Of a stretch of 64,000 nt of DNA, positions 26,773 through 36,286 are shown one piece after another (the stretch's first letter is position 1; every line of letters starts with the position of its first letter). Position numbers and translations under genes: made by a program. The DNA is from Rhizobium sophoriradicis (lineage in GTDB: Bacteria > Pseudomonadota > Alphaproteobacteria > Rhizobiales > Rhizobiaceae): positions 1 to 64,000 of the forward strand of contig NZ_RQIH01000009.1 of the NCBI RefSeq assembly GCF_003939025.1, in the 5' to 3' direction. The notes under the pieces were generated by a model. The model searched no databases, was not told the origin of the DNA, and saw only the letters and a program-made list of their open reading frames with translations.

Positions 26773-27765
26773 ATGGCAATTTCAACGCGAATGACACGGC
26801 GCACGCTTTTTGCCGCAAGCCTCGGCCTGCTGGCGGCGCCGGCAATTTTGAGAGAGAAGGCCGAAGCGGCCGTCACTGGAGCAAGCAGAAGTATGGATAT
26901 AACGCCTTTACCCGAAATCAATCAGTTCAAGCTCGGTTCTTATAAGTTCACCGTCGTCAGGGACGGTATCAACATCTCCGAAAAGCCTTTTGAGACCTAC
27001 GGCACCAATCAGGATCCCGAATCCGTCCAGGCGTTGCTGACCGCAAACTTCCTGCCGGCCGACAAGCTCCTGAACGGCTATGCGCCTGTTCTTATCGACA
27101 CCGGTTCCGATCTCATTCTCGTCGACACCGGCTTTGGCGCGGGTGGCCGCGCCCGCGGGCTAGGAAAGCTCACCGAGGGCCTGAAGGTGGCGGGATATTC
27201 ACCCGAGGACGTGACCCTGGTGGCTCTGACCCATCTGCACGGCGATCACATCGGCGGGCTGATGGAAGACGGCGCGCCCGCCTTCAAGAATGCCCGTTAT
27301 GTCATCGGTGAGGCCGAATATGATTTCTGGTCGAACACCGCGCGCGCGGGCACACCAGCTGAGGGCGGCCACAAGGCCGTGCTTGCCAATGTGACGCCGC
27401 TTGCCGAAAAAGCCACCTTCATCAAGGATGGCGCCAGCGTCGCGCCGGGCATGACCGCGATGCTGGCAGCCGGCCACAGCCCTGGGCACATGGTGTTCCA
27501 CGTCGAATCGGAAGGAAAGCGCCTGGTACTGACCGGCGATACGGCCAACCACTATATCCTGTCGCTGCTGCGGCCGGATTGGGAGGTGCGCTTCGATATG
27601 GACAAGGCGCAGGCGGCCGCCGCCCGCCGCAAGGTTTTCGACATGATCGCGGCCGAGAAGATCGCCTTCCTCGGCTATCACATGCCGTTCCCGGCGGTCG
27701 GTTTCGCCGAGAGGCAGGACGGCGGCTATCGCTTCGTGCCGAAGACCTATCAGTTCGATATCTGA
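26773..27765 (+). CDS. Tat-exported metallo-beta-lactamase-fold hydrolase
   Basis: A 330-residue protein with a twin-arginine signal (MTRRTLFAASLGLLAAPAIL at about 7-26). The fold's metal site is THLHGDHIGG (about 153-162), with AAGHSPGHMVF and LVLTGDTANH giving the next His and Asp and LGYHMPFP the last His. Relatives include quorum-quenching lactonases and aryl or organophosphate hydrolases. The export signal argues for a periplasmic esterase or lactonase. The start at 26773 has GGGGA seven bases upstream. It may share a regulator with the divergent efflux gene. Confidence 0.85.
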   Translation: MAISTRMTRRTLFAASLGLLAAPAILREKAEAAVTGASRSMDITPLPEINQFKLGSYKFTVVRDGINISEKPFETYGTNQDPESVQALLTANFLPADKLLNGYAPVLIDTGSDLILVDTGFGAGGRARGLGKLTEGLKVAGYSPEDVTLVALTHLHGDHIGGLMEDGAPAFKNARYVIGEAEYDFWSNTARAGTPAEGGHKAVLANVTPLAEKATFIKDGASVAPGMTAMLAAGHSPGHMVFHVESEGKRLVLTGDTANHYILSLLRPDWEVRFDMDKAQAAAARRKVFDMIAAEKIAFLGYHMPFPAVGFAERQDGGYRFVPKTYQFDI

Positions 27766-27820
27766 TCGCAAGCGGTTCCGTTTTTCCCGGAATTGCTCTT
27801 CGTGCATGGCACCCATGACG

Positions 27821-27846
27821 AGCCCGGCGGATATGCCGGGCTTTTT
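27821..27846 (+). terminator. Intrinsic terminator after the hydrolase gene
   Basis: Stem AGCCCGGC / GCCGGGCT with a 6-base loop, followed by TTTT. It separates the hydrolase gene from guaB. Confidence 0.75.
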
Positions 27847-27974
27847 GCTATTTCCTTCCTGTCATAGACGTGTTACCAGCCCTCGCCAACTTCCAAGCAA
27901 CTCATGCACACCGCCGGGGCGGACGATTCGTTTCCGGGACGGGTTGCATTTTTCTTAACTGAAGGAATTTGGCC

Positions 27975-29459
27975 ATGGCCCGCATCATAGAAACGGCAAC
28001 CGGCGCGGACGCGCTCACCTTCGACGACGTGCTGCTGCAGCCCGGCCATTCCGAGGTTATGCCCGGCCAGACGAACATCGCGACCCGCATCGCCCGCGAC
28101 TTCGACCTCAACATCCCGATCCTCTCTTCGGCCATGGACACGGTCACCGAAAGCCGGCTGGCGATCGCCATGGCTCAGGCCGGCGGCCTCGGCGTCATCC
28201 ACCGTAACCTGACGCCGGTCGAGCAGGCCGAAGAAGTCCGCCAGGTGAAGAAGTTCGAAAGCGGCATGGTCGTCAATCCGGTCACCATCGGGCCGGATGC
28301 AAAGCTTGCCGAGGCGCTCGGCCTGATGAAGTCGCACGGTATCTCCGGCATCCCGGTCGTCGAGAAGTCCGGCCGCCTCGTCGGCATCCTGACCAATCGC
28401 GACGTTCGCTTCGCCTCCGATCCGGAGCAGAAGATCCACGAGCTGATGACCAAGGACAATCTGGTCACCGTCAAGGAAAACGTCGATCAGCAGGAGGCCA
28501 AGCGCCTGCTTCACTCGCACCGCATCGAAAAGCTGCTGGTCGTCGATACCGAAGGCCGCTGTGTCGGTCTGATCACCGTCAAGGATATCGAGAAGTCGCA
28601 GCTGAACCCGAACGCCTCCAAGGATGCGCAGGGCCGGCTTCGCGCCGCCGCCGCCATCAGCGTCGGCGATGACGGCTTCGAGCGCGCCGAGCGGCTGATC
28701 GAGGCCGGCGTTGACCTCTTGGTCGTCGATACCGCCCATGGCCACTCGCAGCGCGTGCTGGATGCCGTCACCCGGGTCAAGAAACTGTCCAACTCGATCA
28801 GGATCATGGCCGGCAACGTCGCCACTTATGACGGCACCAGAGCGCTGATCGATGCGGGCGCCGATGCCGTCAAGGTCGGTATCGGCCCGGGTTCGATCTG
28901 CACGACGCGCATCGTCGCCGGCGTCGGCGTTCCGCAGCTCGCCGCCATCATGTCGGCCGTGCAGGCCGCACAGGATCAGGATGTGCCCGTCATCGCCGAT
29001 GGCGGCATCAAATTCTCCGGCGATCTTGCCAAGGCGATCGCCGCCGGCGCTTCCGCCGTTATGATCGGCTCGCTGCTTGCCGGCACCGATGAGAGCCCGG
29101 GCGAGGTCTATCTCTACCAGGGCCGTTCCTTCAAGGCCTATCGCGGCATGGGCTCGGTCGGGGCCATGGCCCGCGGCTCGGCCGACCGTTATTTCCAGGC
29201 TGAGGTGCGCGACACGCTGAAACTCGTGCCTGAGGGCATCGAGGGCCAGGTTCCCTATAAGGGCCCAGTCTCGGCCGTCGTCCACCAGCTCGCCGGCGGC
29301 CTCAAGGCGGCCATGGGTTATGTCGGCGGCAAGGACCTGAAGGATTTCCAGGAGCGGGCGACCTTCGTGCGCATCTCCGGCGCCGGTCTTCGCGAAAGCC
29401 ATGCGCATGACGTGACGATCACCCGGGAAAGCCCGAACTATCCGGGCGCCGGTCTCTGA
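27975..29459 (+). CDS. guaB: IMP dehydrogenase
   Basis: GuaB (494 residues) oxidises IMP to XMP, the committed step of guanine nucleotide synthesis. It shows [12 protein letters not shown] near the N-terminus, two CBS domains (about 98-215) inserted in the barrel, DTAHGHSQ, and the catalytic loop [15 protein letters not shown] with the nucleophilic Cys. [16 protein letters not shown] carries the flap. The ATG at 27975 follows AAGGA; a TTG two codons earlier is less likely. The length is typical. It is followed after two bases by a membrane-protein gene, so the two may be co-transcribed. Confidence 0.97.
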   Translation: MARIIETATGADALTFDDVLLQPGHSEVMPGQTNIATRIARDFDLNIPILSSAMDTVTESRLAIAMAQAGGLGVIHRNLTPVEQAEEVRQVKKFESGMVVNPVTIGPDAKLAEALGLMKSHGISGIPVVEKSGRLVGILTNRDVRFASDPEQKIHELMTKDNLVTVKENVDQQEAKRLLHSHRIEKLLVVDTEGRCVGLITVKDIEKSQLNPNASKDAQGRLRAAAAISVGDDGFERAERLIEAGVDLLVVDTAHGHSQRVLDAVTRVKKLSNSIRIMAGNVATYDGTRALIDAGADAVKVGIGPGSICTTRIVAGVGVPQLAAIMSAVQAAQDQDVPVIADGGIKFSGDLAKAIAAGASAVMIGSLLAGTDESPGEVYLYQGRSFKAYRGMGSVGAMARGSADRYFQAEVRDTLKLVPEGIEGQVPYKGPVSAVVHQLAGGLKAAMGYVGGKDLKDFQERATFVRISGAGLRESHAHDVTITRESPNYPGAGL

Positions 29460-29461
29460 TC

Positions 29462-30016
29462 ATGAAGACGGGCAGCGGGATTCCGCTCTGGATCATCGCG
29501 CTGCTCGCCGCTCTTTGCCTGGCCGTGCTGGCCTGGACGACCTTCGGCTTCGTCGTCCCCTTCGAGCATGAAACCGGCCAGGCGGTGCTCGATACCTATT
29601 TCGCCGGTTACGACGAGTCGGCCGTCTTCCACATGCAGACGCTGCTCGACGAGAACGAGACGGCGGCGAGACTGCTCAGCGCCATGTATTTCGGGCCGGA
29701 GCTGGTCTTTCCGGCATTGTTGACGGCGCTGCTGTTCCTCGCCTTCCTCAGGCTCGGGCCCGTCGGCGCCTGGTTTGGACGATCGCTGCATCCGCTCGTG
29801 GGCCGCGCGGTCTACCTGCTGCCGTTCCTCTACGGCCTTGCCGACTACGGCGAGAACATCTCAAGTCTGATCGCCTTCGGCGATGGCGGATCCGCGAGTC
29901 TTGCAGCGTATCTGCTGCCGTGGATGACCCGGCTGAAATTCGCAAGCCTCGCCATCTGCTTCATCCTCCTTGCCCGGCTTGCCATCGTCCGCTGGCTGTC
30001 GCCGCGCCAGGACTGA
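29462..30016 (+). CDS. Four-helix membrane protein, unknown function
   Basis: A 184-residue inner-membrane protein with hydrophobic segments at about 8-30, 75-97, 110-130 and 150-172, and a long periplasmic loop after helix 1 (TGQAVLDTYFAGYDESAVFHM). No known domain. It starts two bases after the guaB stop, which suggests translational coupling, yet it has no obvious link to purine synthesis. Conserved hypothetical proteins of this kind are frequent next to guaB in rhizobia as far as I recall. Intact. Confidence 0.75.
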   Translation: MKTGSGIPLWIIALLAALCLAVLAWTTFGFVVPFEHETGQAVLDTYFAGYDESAVFHMQTLLDENETAARLLSAMYFGPELVFPALLTALLFLAFLRLGPVGAWFGRSLHPLVGRAVYLLPFLYGLADYGENISSLIAFGDGGSASLAAYLLPWMTRLKFASLAICFILLARLAIVRWLSPRQD

Positions 30017-30102
30017 GACGCGGCCTCAGCCGCTGGCATCCTGCTCCCCTTTCGGCTACTCCTCGCAACGAATGCGGAAACGGAAAGGACTTGAGGGAGC
30101 AT

Positions 30103-30519
30103 ATGACCGGCTATCAAATCTTCTGGCCACTGCTTGCCCATGTGGCCCTGGTCTATGGTCTTTATGCGCTTCTTGGACAGCGGCGCGCGAACATGGTCCG
30201 CGCCGGCAAGATCGCGAAGTCGGATTATCGCGAAAATCGTGACGAGCCGGCCGAAAGCCTCGCCGTCAAGAATTGCCTCGCCAATCAGTTCGAACTGCCT
30301 GTGCTCTTCTACGCCTGCTGCATTCTTCTCTATGTCACCGAGGCCGACAATCTTGTCGCCGTCGCGCTCGCCTGGCTCTTCGTCGCCCTACGCTACGCCC
30401 ATGCCGCCATCCACGTCACCAGCAATGATCTGCGCTACCGCAGCCCGATCTTCGCCGCCGGTTACCTCGCGCTCGCCGCCATGTGGGTCTGGCTGGCCGG
30501 GTGGATGGCAATGGGATAA
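30103..30519 (+). CDS. MAPEG-family membrane protein
   Basis: A 138-residue protein with four membrane helices. Helix 1 is FWPLLAHVALVYGLYALL, followed by a charged loop with NRDEPAESLAVKNCLANQFE, then helices at about 65-85, 88-105 and 115-135. NQFELPVLFYA and RYAHAAIHVT match the MAPEG family (membrane-associated eicosanoid and glutathione proteins), whose bacterial members are often glutathione transferases of unknown substrate. GAGGGAG precedes the ATG. Confidence 0.8.
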   Translation: MTGYQIFWPLLAHVALVYGLYALLGQRRANMVRAGKIAKSDYRENRDEPAESLAVKNCLANQFELPVLFYACCILLYVTEADNLVAVALAWLFVALRYAHAAIHVTSNDLRYRSPIFAAGYLALAAMWVWLAGWMAMG

Positions 30520-30728
30520 CGCGCGGCGACCCACGGCAGAACTCCCTGAACTGGAATCGATCCAGCAAAATCGTGCATAAATTCAAAATGTTGCAGCATC
30601 ATTGGCGCGTCTGAAAGACACGCGCGCTGTCGTCGAAGAATAATCTCAGGAACATGGTTACCAATATTTAAATTGATTCGTCTATTTCTGCGCGAGCGAG
30701 TGATGGCGGGGACGATTTGCGGGCGAAG

Positions 30729-33700
30729 ATGGACGAGAGGACAGGCGGGGCGGCGATCCATCGCATGGCCATGCTGCGGCTTGCGGGCTCGGCGAGCACT
30801 GCGGCGCTGGCGCTGATGCTGGCAGCAGAGCCGGGATGGGCGCAGCAGGTCATTACCGGCAACGACACGGAGATCGTCGACGGCAACGACCCGGGCGGCA
30901 CCGGCTCGGGCACGCAGCCGGCTCCCTGGACCATCAATACCGATCTCGTCATTGGCGATCAGAATGGCGACGATGCGACCCTCATCATCCGCAATGGCGG
31001 CGCAGTCAGCAATGATACCGGCGTGCTCGGCGTCGATCCCGGCGCCAGCGGTACGGTGACGGTCACCGGGTCGGGCTCGAGCTGGAGCAATTCCGACGAC
31101 CTTTATATCGGCCATCAGGGCACCGGCGCACTGACCATCGAAGACGGCGCTGTGGTCGACAACCAGTTCGGCTATATCGGTTATTTCTCCGGCGCCAGCG
31201 GCACGGTAACGGTGACCGGTACAGGTTCGAACTGGACGAACTTCCAGGATCTCACTATCGGCGACAGCGGCACCGGCACTTTGATCATTTCGAATGGCGG
31301 GACGGTCAACAGTGCATCCGGCTATATCAGCAACGATTCCAACGCCATTGGCGAGGTTATCGTTACAGGCGCAAACTCGCTGTGGAGCAATTCCATCGAG
31401 GTCTCGGTCGGCGCGGCCGGCGCGGGAACGCTGACCATTTCCAATGGCGGCTCTGTCACCGGCAGCTTCGGTTATGTCGGCTTCAGTTCGAACGGCAGCG
31501 GCGTGGTCAGCGTGACCGGTGCCGGATCGAGCTGGATCAGTTCCGGCGCGCTCGTCGTCGGCCAATTCGGTTCAGGCAGCGTGAGCATCGACGATGCCGG
31601 CATGGTATCGGCGTCCGAGGTCGTTATCGCCGATGATTCCGGGGCTACCGGCACTGTGGAACTTGCCGGAAGCGCCGGGAGCGGGCGCGGCATCCTGGAA
31701 ACCGGCTATGTCGAGAGAGGCGGTGGCAGTGCCAGCCTCGTCTTCGACGGCGGCATTCTGCGGGCTACGGGCAACGAGGCGAATTTCCTGCGCGGCTTCA
31801 GTGTCGGGGAAGTGACGCTCGACGCCGGCGGCGCCTTTGTCGACACCAACGGCTTTGCTGTCGGCATAACCACGGATTTGCAGGGCGTCGGCGGCCTGAC
31901 CAAGCAGGGCACCGGCACGCTGACGCTGTCCGGCATCAACGCCTATACCGGCGTGACGACGGTCGAGGCCGGCACGCTGGTCGCGGGCAGCGCCGGCGCC
32001 TTCGTGCAGAACGGCGCCTATACGGTGAATGGCGGCATACTCGATCTCGGCGGCTTCGACCTGACCATGGGTGAGCTTTCGGGAAGCGGCGGGGAGATCG
32101 CGCTCGGCGGCGCCGACCTCACGCTCGATCAGGCGAGCGACAGTATCTATGGCGGCACTCTCTCCGGCAGCGGCGACTTCACGATGGCCGGCAGCGGCAC
32201 CCTGCGTCTGACCGGCGACAATTCCGCCTTTACCGGGACGACGACGGTTTCGGACGGCCACCTGATCGTCAATGGCAGCCTTGGCGGCATCCTGACGATG
32301 ACGGGCGGCAGATTGGGCGGCTCAGGTGATATCGGCGCGTTGACCGCCGGGGCAGGCGTCACCATCGCGCCGGGTAATTCGATCGGAACCTTGACCGTTG
32401 GCGGCAATCTCACTTTCGATTCGGGCGCTACTTATGAGGTCGAGGTCGATCCCGCCGGCACCGCCAGCGATTTGATCTCGGTTACCGGCATCGCCTTTCT
32501 CAACGGCGCGACCGTTTCCCATATCGGAATGAATGGCCACTACAAGCCCTTCTCCACCTATACGATCCTCACCGCGAGCGGCGGGGTGAGCGGAACCTTT
32601 GGCGCCGTCACCTCCAATTATACCTTTCTGGCCGCCGACCTCTCCTATGATTTGAACAATGTCTACCTGGAAATTGCCCGCAATGATGTGAGCTTCAGCG
32701 ACATGACGGCCACGCGCAACCAGTTTGCCGTGGCGCAGGCTACCGAGACGCTTGGCGTCGGCAACGACATCTACGATGCCATCGTCACCTTGCCTGACGA
32801 CGAGTCGCAAGTTCAGGCGAGCTTCGACGCGCTTTCCGGCGAAATCCATGCCTCGATCAAGACGGCGTTGATCACCCAGAGCCTCTTTCTCCGCGAGGCC
32901 GCCAACGACCGTCTGCGCTCCGCTTTCGGCGATCCCGGCGCCGCCATGGTTCCGATACAAGCCTTCTGGCCGGGCGCTCCGGCAGTGACCGCCGGCGAAG
33001 CTGCGGACGGGCCGGTCTTCTGGAGTACGGCCCTTGGTGGTCTGAGCGAGACATTCACGGATGGCAATGCCGCCACATTCCGCCATCAGACGGGCGGCTT
33101 TCTTGCCGGTGTCGACAGCAATTTCGACGAGGTCAGGTTCGGCCTGATGGCCGGCTACAGCAATTCCCGGTTCGATCCCCGTCACCGTGCTTCGTCGGGT
33201 TCGAGCGACGATTATCATCTCGGCCTCTATGCCGGTACGCACTGGGGCGGTCTCGCCTTCCGGTCCGGCCTCTCCCATACCTGGCATGACATCGACACCA
33301 GCCGCCGTGTCGCGATCGGCAGCTTCGAGGACAGGCTCGACGCGAACTATGGGGCCGGCACGCTGCAGGGCTTTGCGGAACTCGGTTATCGGTTCGACAG
33401 GGCGGCAGTCTCTTTTGAGCCTTTCGTCAATCTCGCCCATGTGGGCATTCGAACGGAGGGCTTTTCCGAAAAGGGCGGGGCGGCCGCACTCGACGTCTCC
33501 GGCCGCACGACCAACACCACCATCACCACGCTCGGCCTGCGTGCCGAAACGGAGATCCGCCTGGGAGAGACGAGTGCCGTCCTGCACGGCATGTCAGGCT
33601 GGCGCCATGCCGCCGGCGATATCGTCCCCCTGTCAACGCAGGCTTTCGCAGGAAGCGATGCCTTCACCGTCGCCGGCGTGCCGCTGGCTGAGAACGCCTT

Positions 33701-33827
33701 CGTTCTCGACGCCGGCCTTGACGTCGCCCTGAACGAAGGTGCTGCGCTCGGGATCGCCTATTCCGGCCAGGTCGCGGAAGACGCCCAGCAGCATGGGGTT
33801 AAGGCGACGCTGTCTGTGAAGTTCTAA
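30729..33827 (+). CDS. Autotransporter adhesin with tandem beta-helix repeats
   Basis: A 1032-residue type Va secreted protein. Signal peptide to about residue 37 (ALALMLAAEPGWAQQ). The passenger (about 40-690) begins with five or more repeats of roughly 50 residues of the form GASGTVTVTGSGSSWSNS, LYIGHQGTGALTI, then GG.V.....YIG, followed by autotransporter-associated repeats (GGLTKQGTGTLTLSG, NAYTGVTTVEAGTL). The C-terminal 280 residues form the outer-membrane barrel, ending in Phe (ATLSVKF) as the Bam machinery requires. Likely an adhesin or biofilm factor, perhaps in root attachment. A TTG four codons upstream is a less likely start. Confidence 0.92.
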   Translation: MDERTGGAAIHRMAMLRLAGSASTAALALMLAAEPGWAQQVITGNDTEIVDGNDPGGTGSGTQPAPWTINTDLVIGDQNGDDATLIIRNGGAVSNDTGVLGVDPGASGTVTVTGSGSSWSNSDDLYIGHQGTGALTIEDGAVVDNQFGYIGYFSGASGTVTVTGTGSNWTNFQDLTIGDSGTGTLIISNGGTVNSASGYISNDSNAIGEVIVTGANSLWSNSIEVSVGAAGAGTLTISNGGSVTGSFGYVGFSSNGSGVVSVTGAGSSWISSGALVVGQFGSGSVSIDDAGMVSASEVVIADDSGATGTVELAGSAGSGRGILETGYVERGGGSASLVFDGGILRATGNEANFLRGFSVGEVTLDAGGAFVDTNGFAVGITTDLQGVGGLTKQGTGTLTLSGINAYTGVTTVEAGTLVAGSAGAFVQNGAYTVNGGILDLGGFDLTMGELSGSGGEIALGGADLTLDQASDSIYGGTLSGSGDFTMAGSGTLRLTGDNSAFTGTTTVSDGHLIVNGSLGGILTMTGGRLGGSGDIGALTAGAGVTIAPGNSIGTLTVGGNLTFDSGATYEVEVDPAGTASDLISVTGIAFLNGATVSHIGMNGHYKPFSTYTILTASGGVSGTFGAVTSNYTFLAADLSYDLNNVYLEIARNDVSFSDMTATRNQFAVAQATETLGVGNDIYDAIVTLPDDESQVQASFDALSGEIHASIKTALITQSLFLREAANDRLRSAFGDPGAAMVPIQAFWPGAPAVTAGEAADGPVFWSTALGGLSETFTDGNAATFRHQTGGFLAGVDSNFDEVRFGLMAGYSNSRFDPRHRASSGSSDDYHLGLYAGTHWGGLAFRSGLSHTWHDIDTSRRVAIGSFEDRLDANYGAGTLQGFAELGYRFDRAAVSFEPFVNLAHVGIRTEGFSEKGGAAALDVSGRTTNTTITTLGLRAETEIRLGETSAVLHGMSGWRHAAGDIVPLSTQAFAGSDAFTVAGVPLAENAFVLDAGLDVALNEGAALGIAYSGQVAEDAQQHGVKATLSVKF

Positions 33828-34087
33828 AACTTCTGGACGGTCATTCCCCCGCAACGAAGGGTCGCGACATCAGCCTTTTCCCGTCGACGAGAATTTCGCA
33901 ACTATTTCAAGGATTCTTCAGTCCGGCGCAACCGGTGGGAACGGCTGGATTCCCGATTTTCATACGCGTTTGCCGGTCGTTAAAATGCGAGCCTTTCTGT
34001 TTACGCCTGATGAAGACCTGCATGTCATATCCGCTCGACGCGCTGGTGGCAGAAGCTGCCGCGCGCAACAATAAGAATGGGAACGAC

Positions 34088-34729
34088 ATGGGCGCGGAAA
34101 GCATGGAGCGCATCGGCTTGCGCAGGAAGCCGAAGCAGGAGCGCAGCATTCAGAGGCTGGATCTTATTCTCGCCGCCGCTGCCCAGATCATCGCCAAAAA
34201 GGGCGTCAGCGCCATGCGGATGACCGAGCTCGCGATCGCCGCCAAGGTGCCGATCGGCTCGGTCTACCAGTATTTCCCGGAGAAAGCGGCGATTGTCAAA
34301 GCGCTGTTCGATCAGCACGCTTCCGCAATCCAGACGAAGACGGCGGCGATGTTCTCCGACGTTCAGTCGCTCGACCAGGCGCTCGATCTCGTCTGCGATA
34401 TCATCGATTGGTATTACGATTCCTACCATGACGATCCCGTCTATCTCGGCGTCTGGATGGGTACGGAAACCGATCAGGATCTGCTTCGGCTGAATATCGA
34501 GCATAGCGGCCGCGTCGCCGGCATTTTTCATGACGCCGTGCGCAGGCTGGCTCCCGATCTTTGCGACGAGGAAATGTTCGCCCGCACTTACCTTTTCAGC
34601 CATCTGATCGGCGCTGTCATCCGACTTGCCGCCATCAGCGAAGAGACCGTAGCGCGGCGCATGCTCGGTGAGTGGAAACGCGTCATCCGCGCCTCCCTTT
34701 TCACCGAGGCCGCGCCGCGCGCGGCCTGA
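34088..34729 (+). CDS. TetR-family transcriptional regulator
   Basis: A 213-residue repressor. N-terminal helix-turn-helix: RSIQRLDLILAAAAQIIAKK, then MRMTELAIAAKVPIGSVYQYF, the classic TetR DNA-binding block ending in SVYQYFPEK (about 55-65). The ligand domain (about 75-205) is all-helical with many aromatics (IIDWYYDSYHDDPVY). The start was placed at the ATG after GGGAACGAC. An in-frame ATG 67 bases earlier is also possible. It lies 260 bases downstream of the autotransporter on the same strand and may regulate it or a distant target; the effector is unknown. It converges with the LysR gene at 34736. Confidence 0.9.
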   Translation: MGAESMERIGLRRKPKQERSIQRLDLILAAAAQIIAKKGVSAMRMTELAIAAKVPIGSVYQYFPEKAAIVKALFDQHASAIQTKTAAMFSDVQSLDQALDLVCDIIDWYYDSYHDDPVYLGVWMGTETDQDLLRLNIEHSGRVAGIFHDAVRRLAPDLCDEEMFARTYLFSHLIGAVIRLAAISEETVARRMLGEWKRVIRASLFTEAAPRAA

Positions 34730-34735
34730 GAGCCT

Positions 34736-35692
34736 CTACCAGCTCGGCACCATATTGGCTGCCCTCAGCCGCGGCTGCAGCCGAGCCTGTGCGGATTTGA
34801 CCTCGGCTTCGAGATTGTCGTCGATCACTGCCGGCGTGATGTTGTCGAGGCAGGCGGTGATATGCGCGGTGATCGCATTCATCAGCGAGATCGAGACGCC
34901 GGGCCGCTTCATGATGCCGATCTGCACCGGCGGCAGAGCGGGAAAGCCGTCCGCTTGGCTCAACACTTTCATGCCGGTCCGCAGCGCCGATTCCGGCATC
35001 ACCGAGACAGCCATGCCGGCAAGCACGGCCGCGGCGACAACGGTGCAGGACCAGCTGGTGAACAGGATCTGGTGTTCGCGCCCCACCGCATCGAGCGCCG
35101 AGCAGGCGAGCTGACGCCACTGGCAATCGCGCCGGCCTACGGCAAGCGGCACGGGCGCGTCGTCGCGAATGGGGTGGTTGGCCGAGCCTACCCAGCAGAG
35201 CGGCTCGGTTCTGACGACATCGGACATGCGCTCGCGCGGATTGTGGGTGACGAGCGCGATATCGAGCTCGCCCTTGTGCATGCGCTCGGCAAGGTCTACC
35301 GATGGCTCGCAGACGATATAAAGCTCGACGTTCGGATGGGTCTTGGCGAAGCGACCGATGATCTCCGGCATATAGCGGTCGGCGTAATCGTCGGGCGTGC
35401 CGATGCGCAGCGTCCCCTCCAGCCTGTTGTCGTCGAAGGCGGCGATCGCCTCATTGTTGAGGCGGATGATGCGCCGGGCGTAATTGAGCAGCTTCTCGCC
35501 CTCGACCGTCAGCCGGTTGCCGCGCCCATCCTTGATGAAGAGCTGCTTGCCGATGCGCTCTTCGAGACGGCGCATCTGCATGGAGACGGCCGATTGAGTC
35601 TTGTAGACCTTGTCGGCCGCCTTGGTGAAGCTGCCGGAATCGACGATGGCGATGAAAGTCTGCAACTGGTCGAGATCAAGAGGCGCGGACAT
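34736..35692 (-). CDS. LysR-family transcriptional regulator
   Basis: A 318-residue regulator. The N-terminal winged HTH is LDQLQTFIAIVDSGSFTKAA, then YKTQSAVSMQMRRLEERIGK, with the basic RGNRLTVEGEKLL wing. The substrate-binding domain (about 90-300) starts GTLRIGTPDDYADRYMP. Start at the second Met (35692), which suits the family. It is divergent from the DUF1127 gene at 35896 with 200 bases between them, the usual LysR layout for control of the divergent gene and itself. The target and inducer are unknown. Confidence 0.92.
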   Translation of the reverse strand: MSAPLDLDQLQTFIAIVDSGSFTKAADKVYKTQSAVSMQMRRLEERIGKQLFIKDGRGNRLTVEGEKLLNYARRIIRLNNEAIAAFDDNRLEGTLRIGTPDDYADRYMPEIIGRFAKTHPNVELYIVCEPSVDLAERMHKGELDIALVTHNPRERMSDVVRTEPLCWVGSANHPIRDDAPVPLAVGRRDCQWRQLACSALDAVGREHQILFTSWSCTVVAAAVLAGMAVSVMPESALRTGMKVLSQADGFPALPPVQIGIMKRPGVSISLMNAITAHITACLDNITPAVIDDNLEAEVKSAQARLQPRLRAANMVPSW

Positions 35693-35713
35693 GGTGTCAC
35701 CCATAAAGATAGC

Positions 35714-35728
35714 TGATGATAATCATTA
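35714..35728. promoter_or_regulatory. Short palindrome upstream of the LysR gene
   Basis: TGATGATAATCATTA holds ATGAT and ATCAT arms around one base. It is in the right place for an operator of the divergent LysR and DUF1127 genes and also resembles half of a Fur-type box. Sequence only; no proof of binding. Confidence 0.3.
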
Positions 35729-35895
35729 GAAACATTCGTTGGACTGATCAATAGGTCTTTGGCATCTTCGGGATGCAAATCAAGCAAAGTGAAGGACAGA
35801 CACCCTGCCTGTCCAAGCAAATTCAGCCTTATCCCCTCCCGCACGACCTCGCGAGAGGGGTGGGTTGTTGCGTGCCCCAGAGAAAGGAGAGTTCG

Positions 35896-36195
35896 ATGCT
35901 TATGACAAACCGGACAACAGAACTCGACTGCAGCAAGCTTACTCCGACGCTTTACCAGCGTCTGGTGGCAGGCCTCGCTCCGCTGGTCTCCCTCTTTCGC
36001 GGGTTTCGCAATCGAATGGAGGTCAACGGGCTGCATGATCTGAACGACAGTCAGCTGAGGGATATCGGCCTCACCAGGGCCGACCTGACCTCCGCCTTCC
36101 TGGCCTCGACCTTTTTCGAGGACCCGTCGGAACATCTGACGCGTTCGGCGCGCAATCGCTGGCGCCTGCAGCTCTTCCGCCCTCACGAGGACTAG
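35896..36195 (+). CDS. DUF1127 protein (99 residues)
   Basis: A short basic protein of the DUF1127 family. The family motif is LHDLNDSQLRDIGLTRADL at about 48-66, preceded by FRGFRNRME with the conserved Arg residues. In alphaproteobacteria small DUF1127 proteins affect RNA turnover and phosphate or carbon metabolism. This one has extra residues on both sides (family minimum is about 45). AGAAAGGAGAG lies just before the ATG. It is divergent from the LysR gene and followed by a strong terminator, so it is a single-gene unit. Confidence 0.85.
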   Translation: MLMTNRTTELDCSKLTPTLYQRLVAGLAPLVSLFRGFRNRMEVNGLHDLNDSQLRDIGLTRADLTSAFLASTFFEDPSEHLTRSARNRWRLQLFRPHED

Positions 36196-36243
36196 GAGCG
36201 TCGAGTTTCCCCGCAGGGTGACAGCCAATAGCCCTGCCGCTTG

Positions 36244-36286
36244 ACCCGGTGATCGGCTTTTCCCAAGCCATCACCGGGTTTTTTTA
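36244..36286 (+). terminator. Strong intrinsic terminator after the DUF1127 gene
   Basis: Stem ACCCGGTGATCGGCTT pairs with AAGCCATCACCGGGT, followed by T7. It overlaps the end of the convergent DUF937 gene by a few bases. Confidence 0.85.

Noticed and set aside
27873..29408. 511-codon open frame antisense to guaB
   Set aside because: A shadow of strong codon bias in guaB; the composition is typical of antisense frames in GC-rich DNA.
30729..31700. CRISPR-like or other non-coding repeat array
   Set aside because: The repeats are coding and variable, in frame with the autotransporter passenger. No CRISPR array was seen anywhere in the window.
32322..33587. 421-codon open frame antisense to the autotransporter barrel
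   Set aside because: Shadow frame. The plus-strand barrel ends with a proper terminal Phe.
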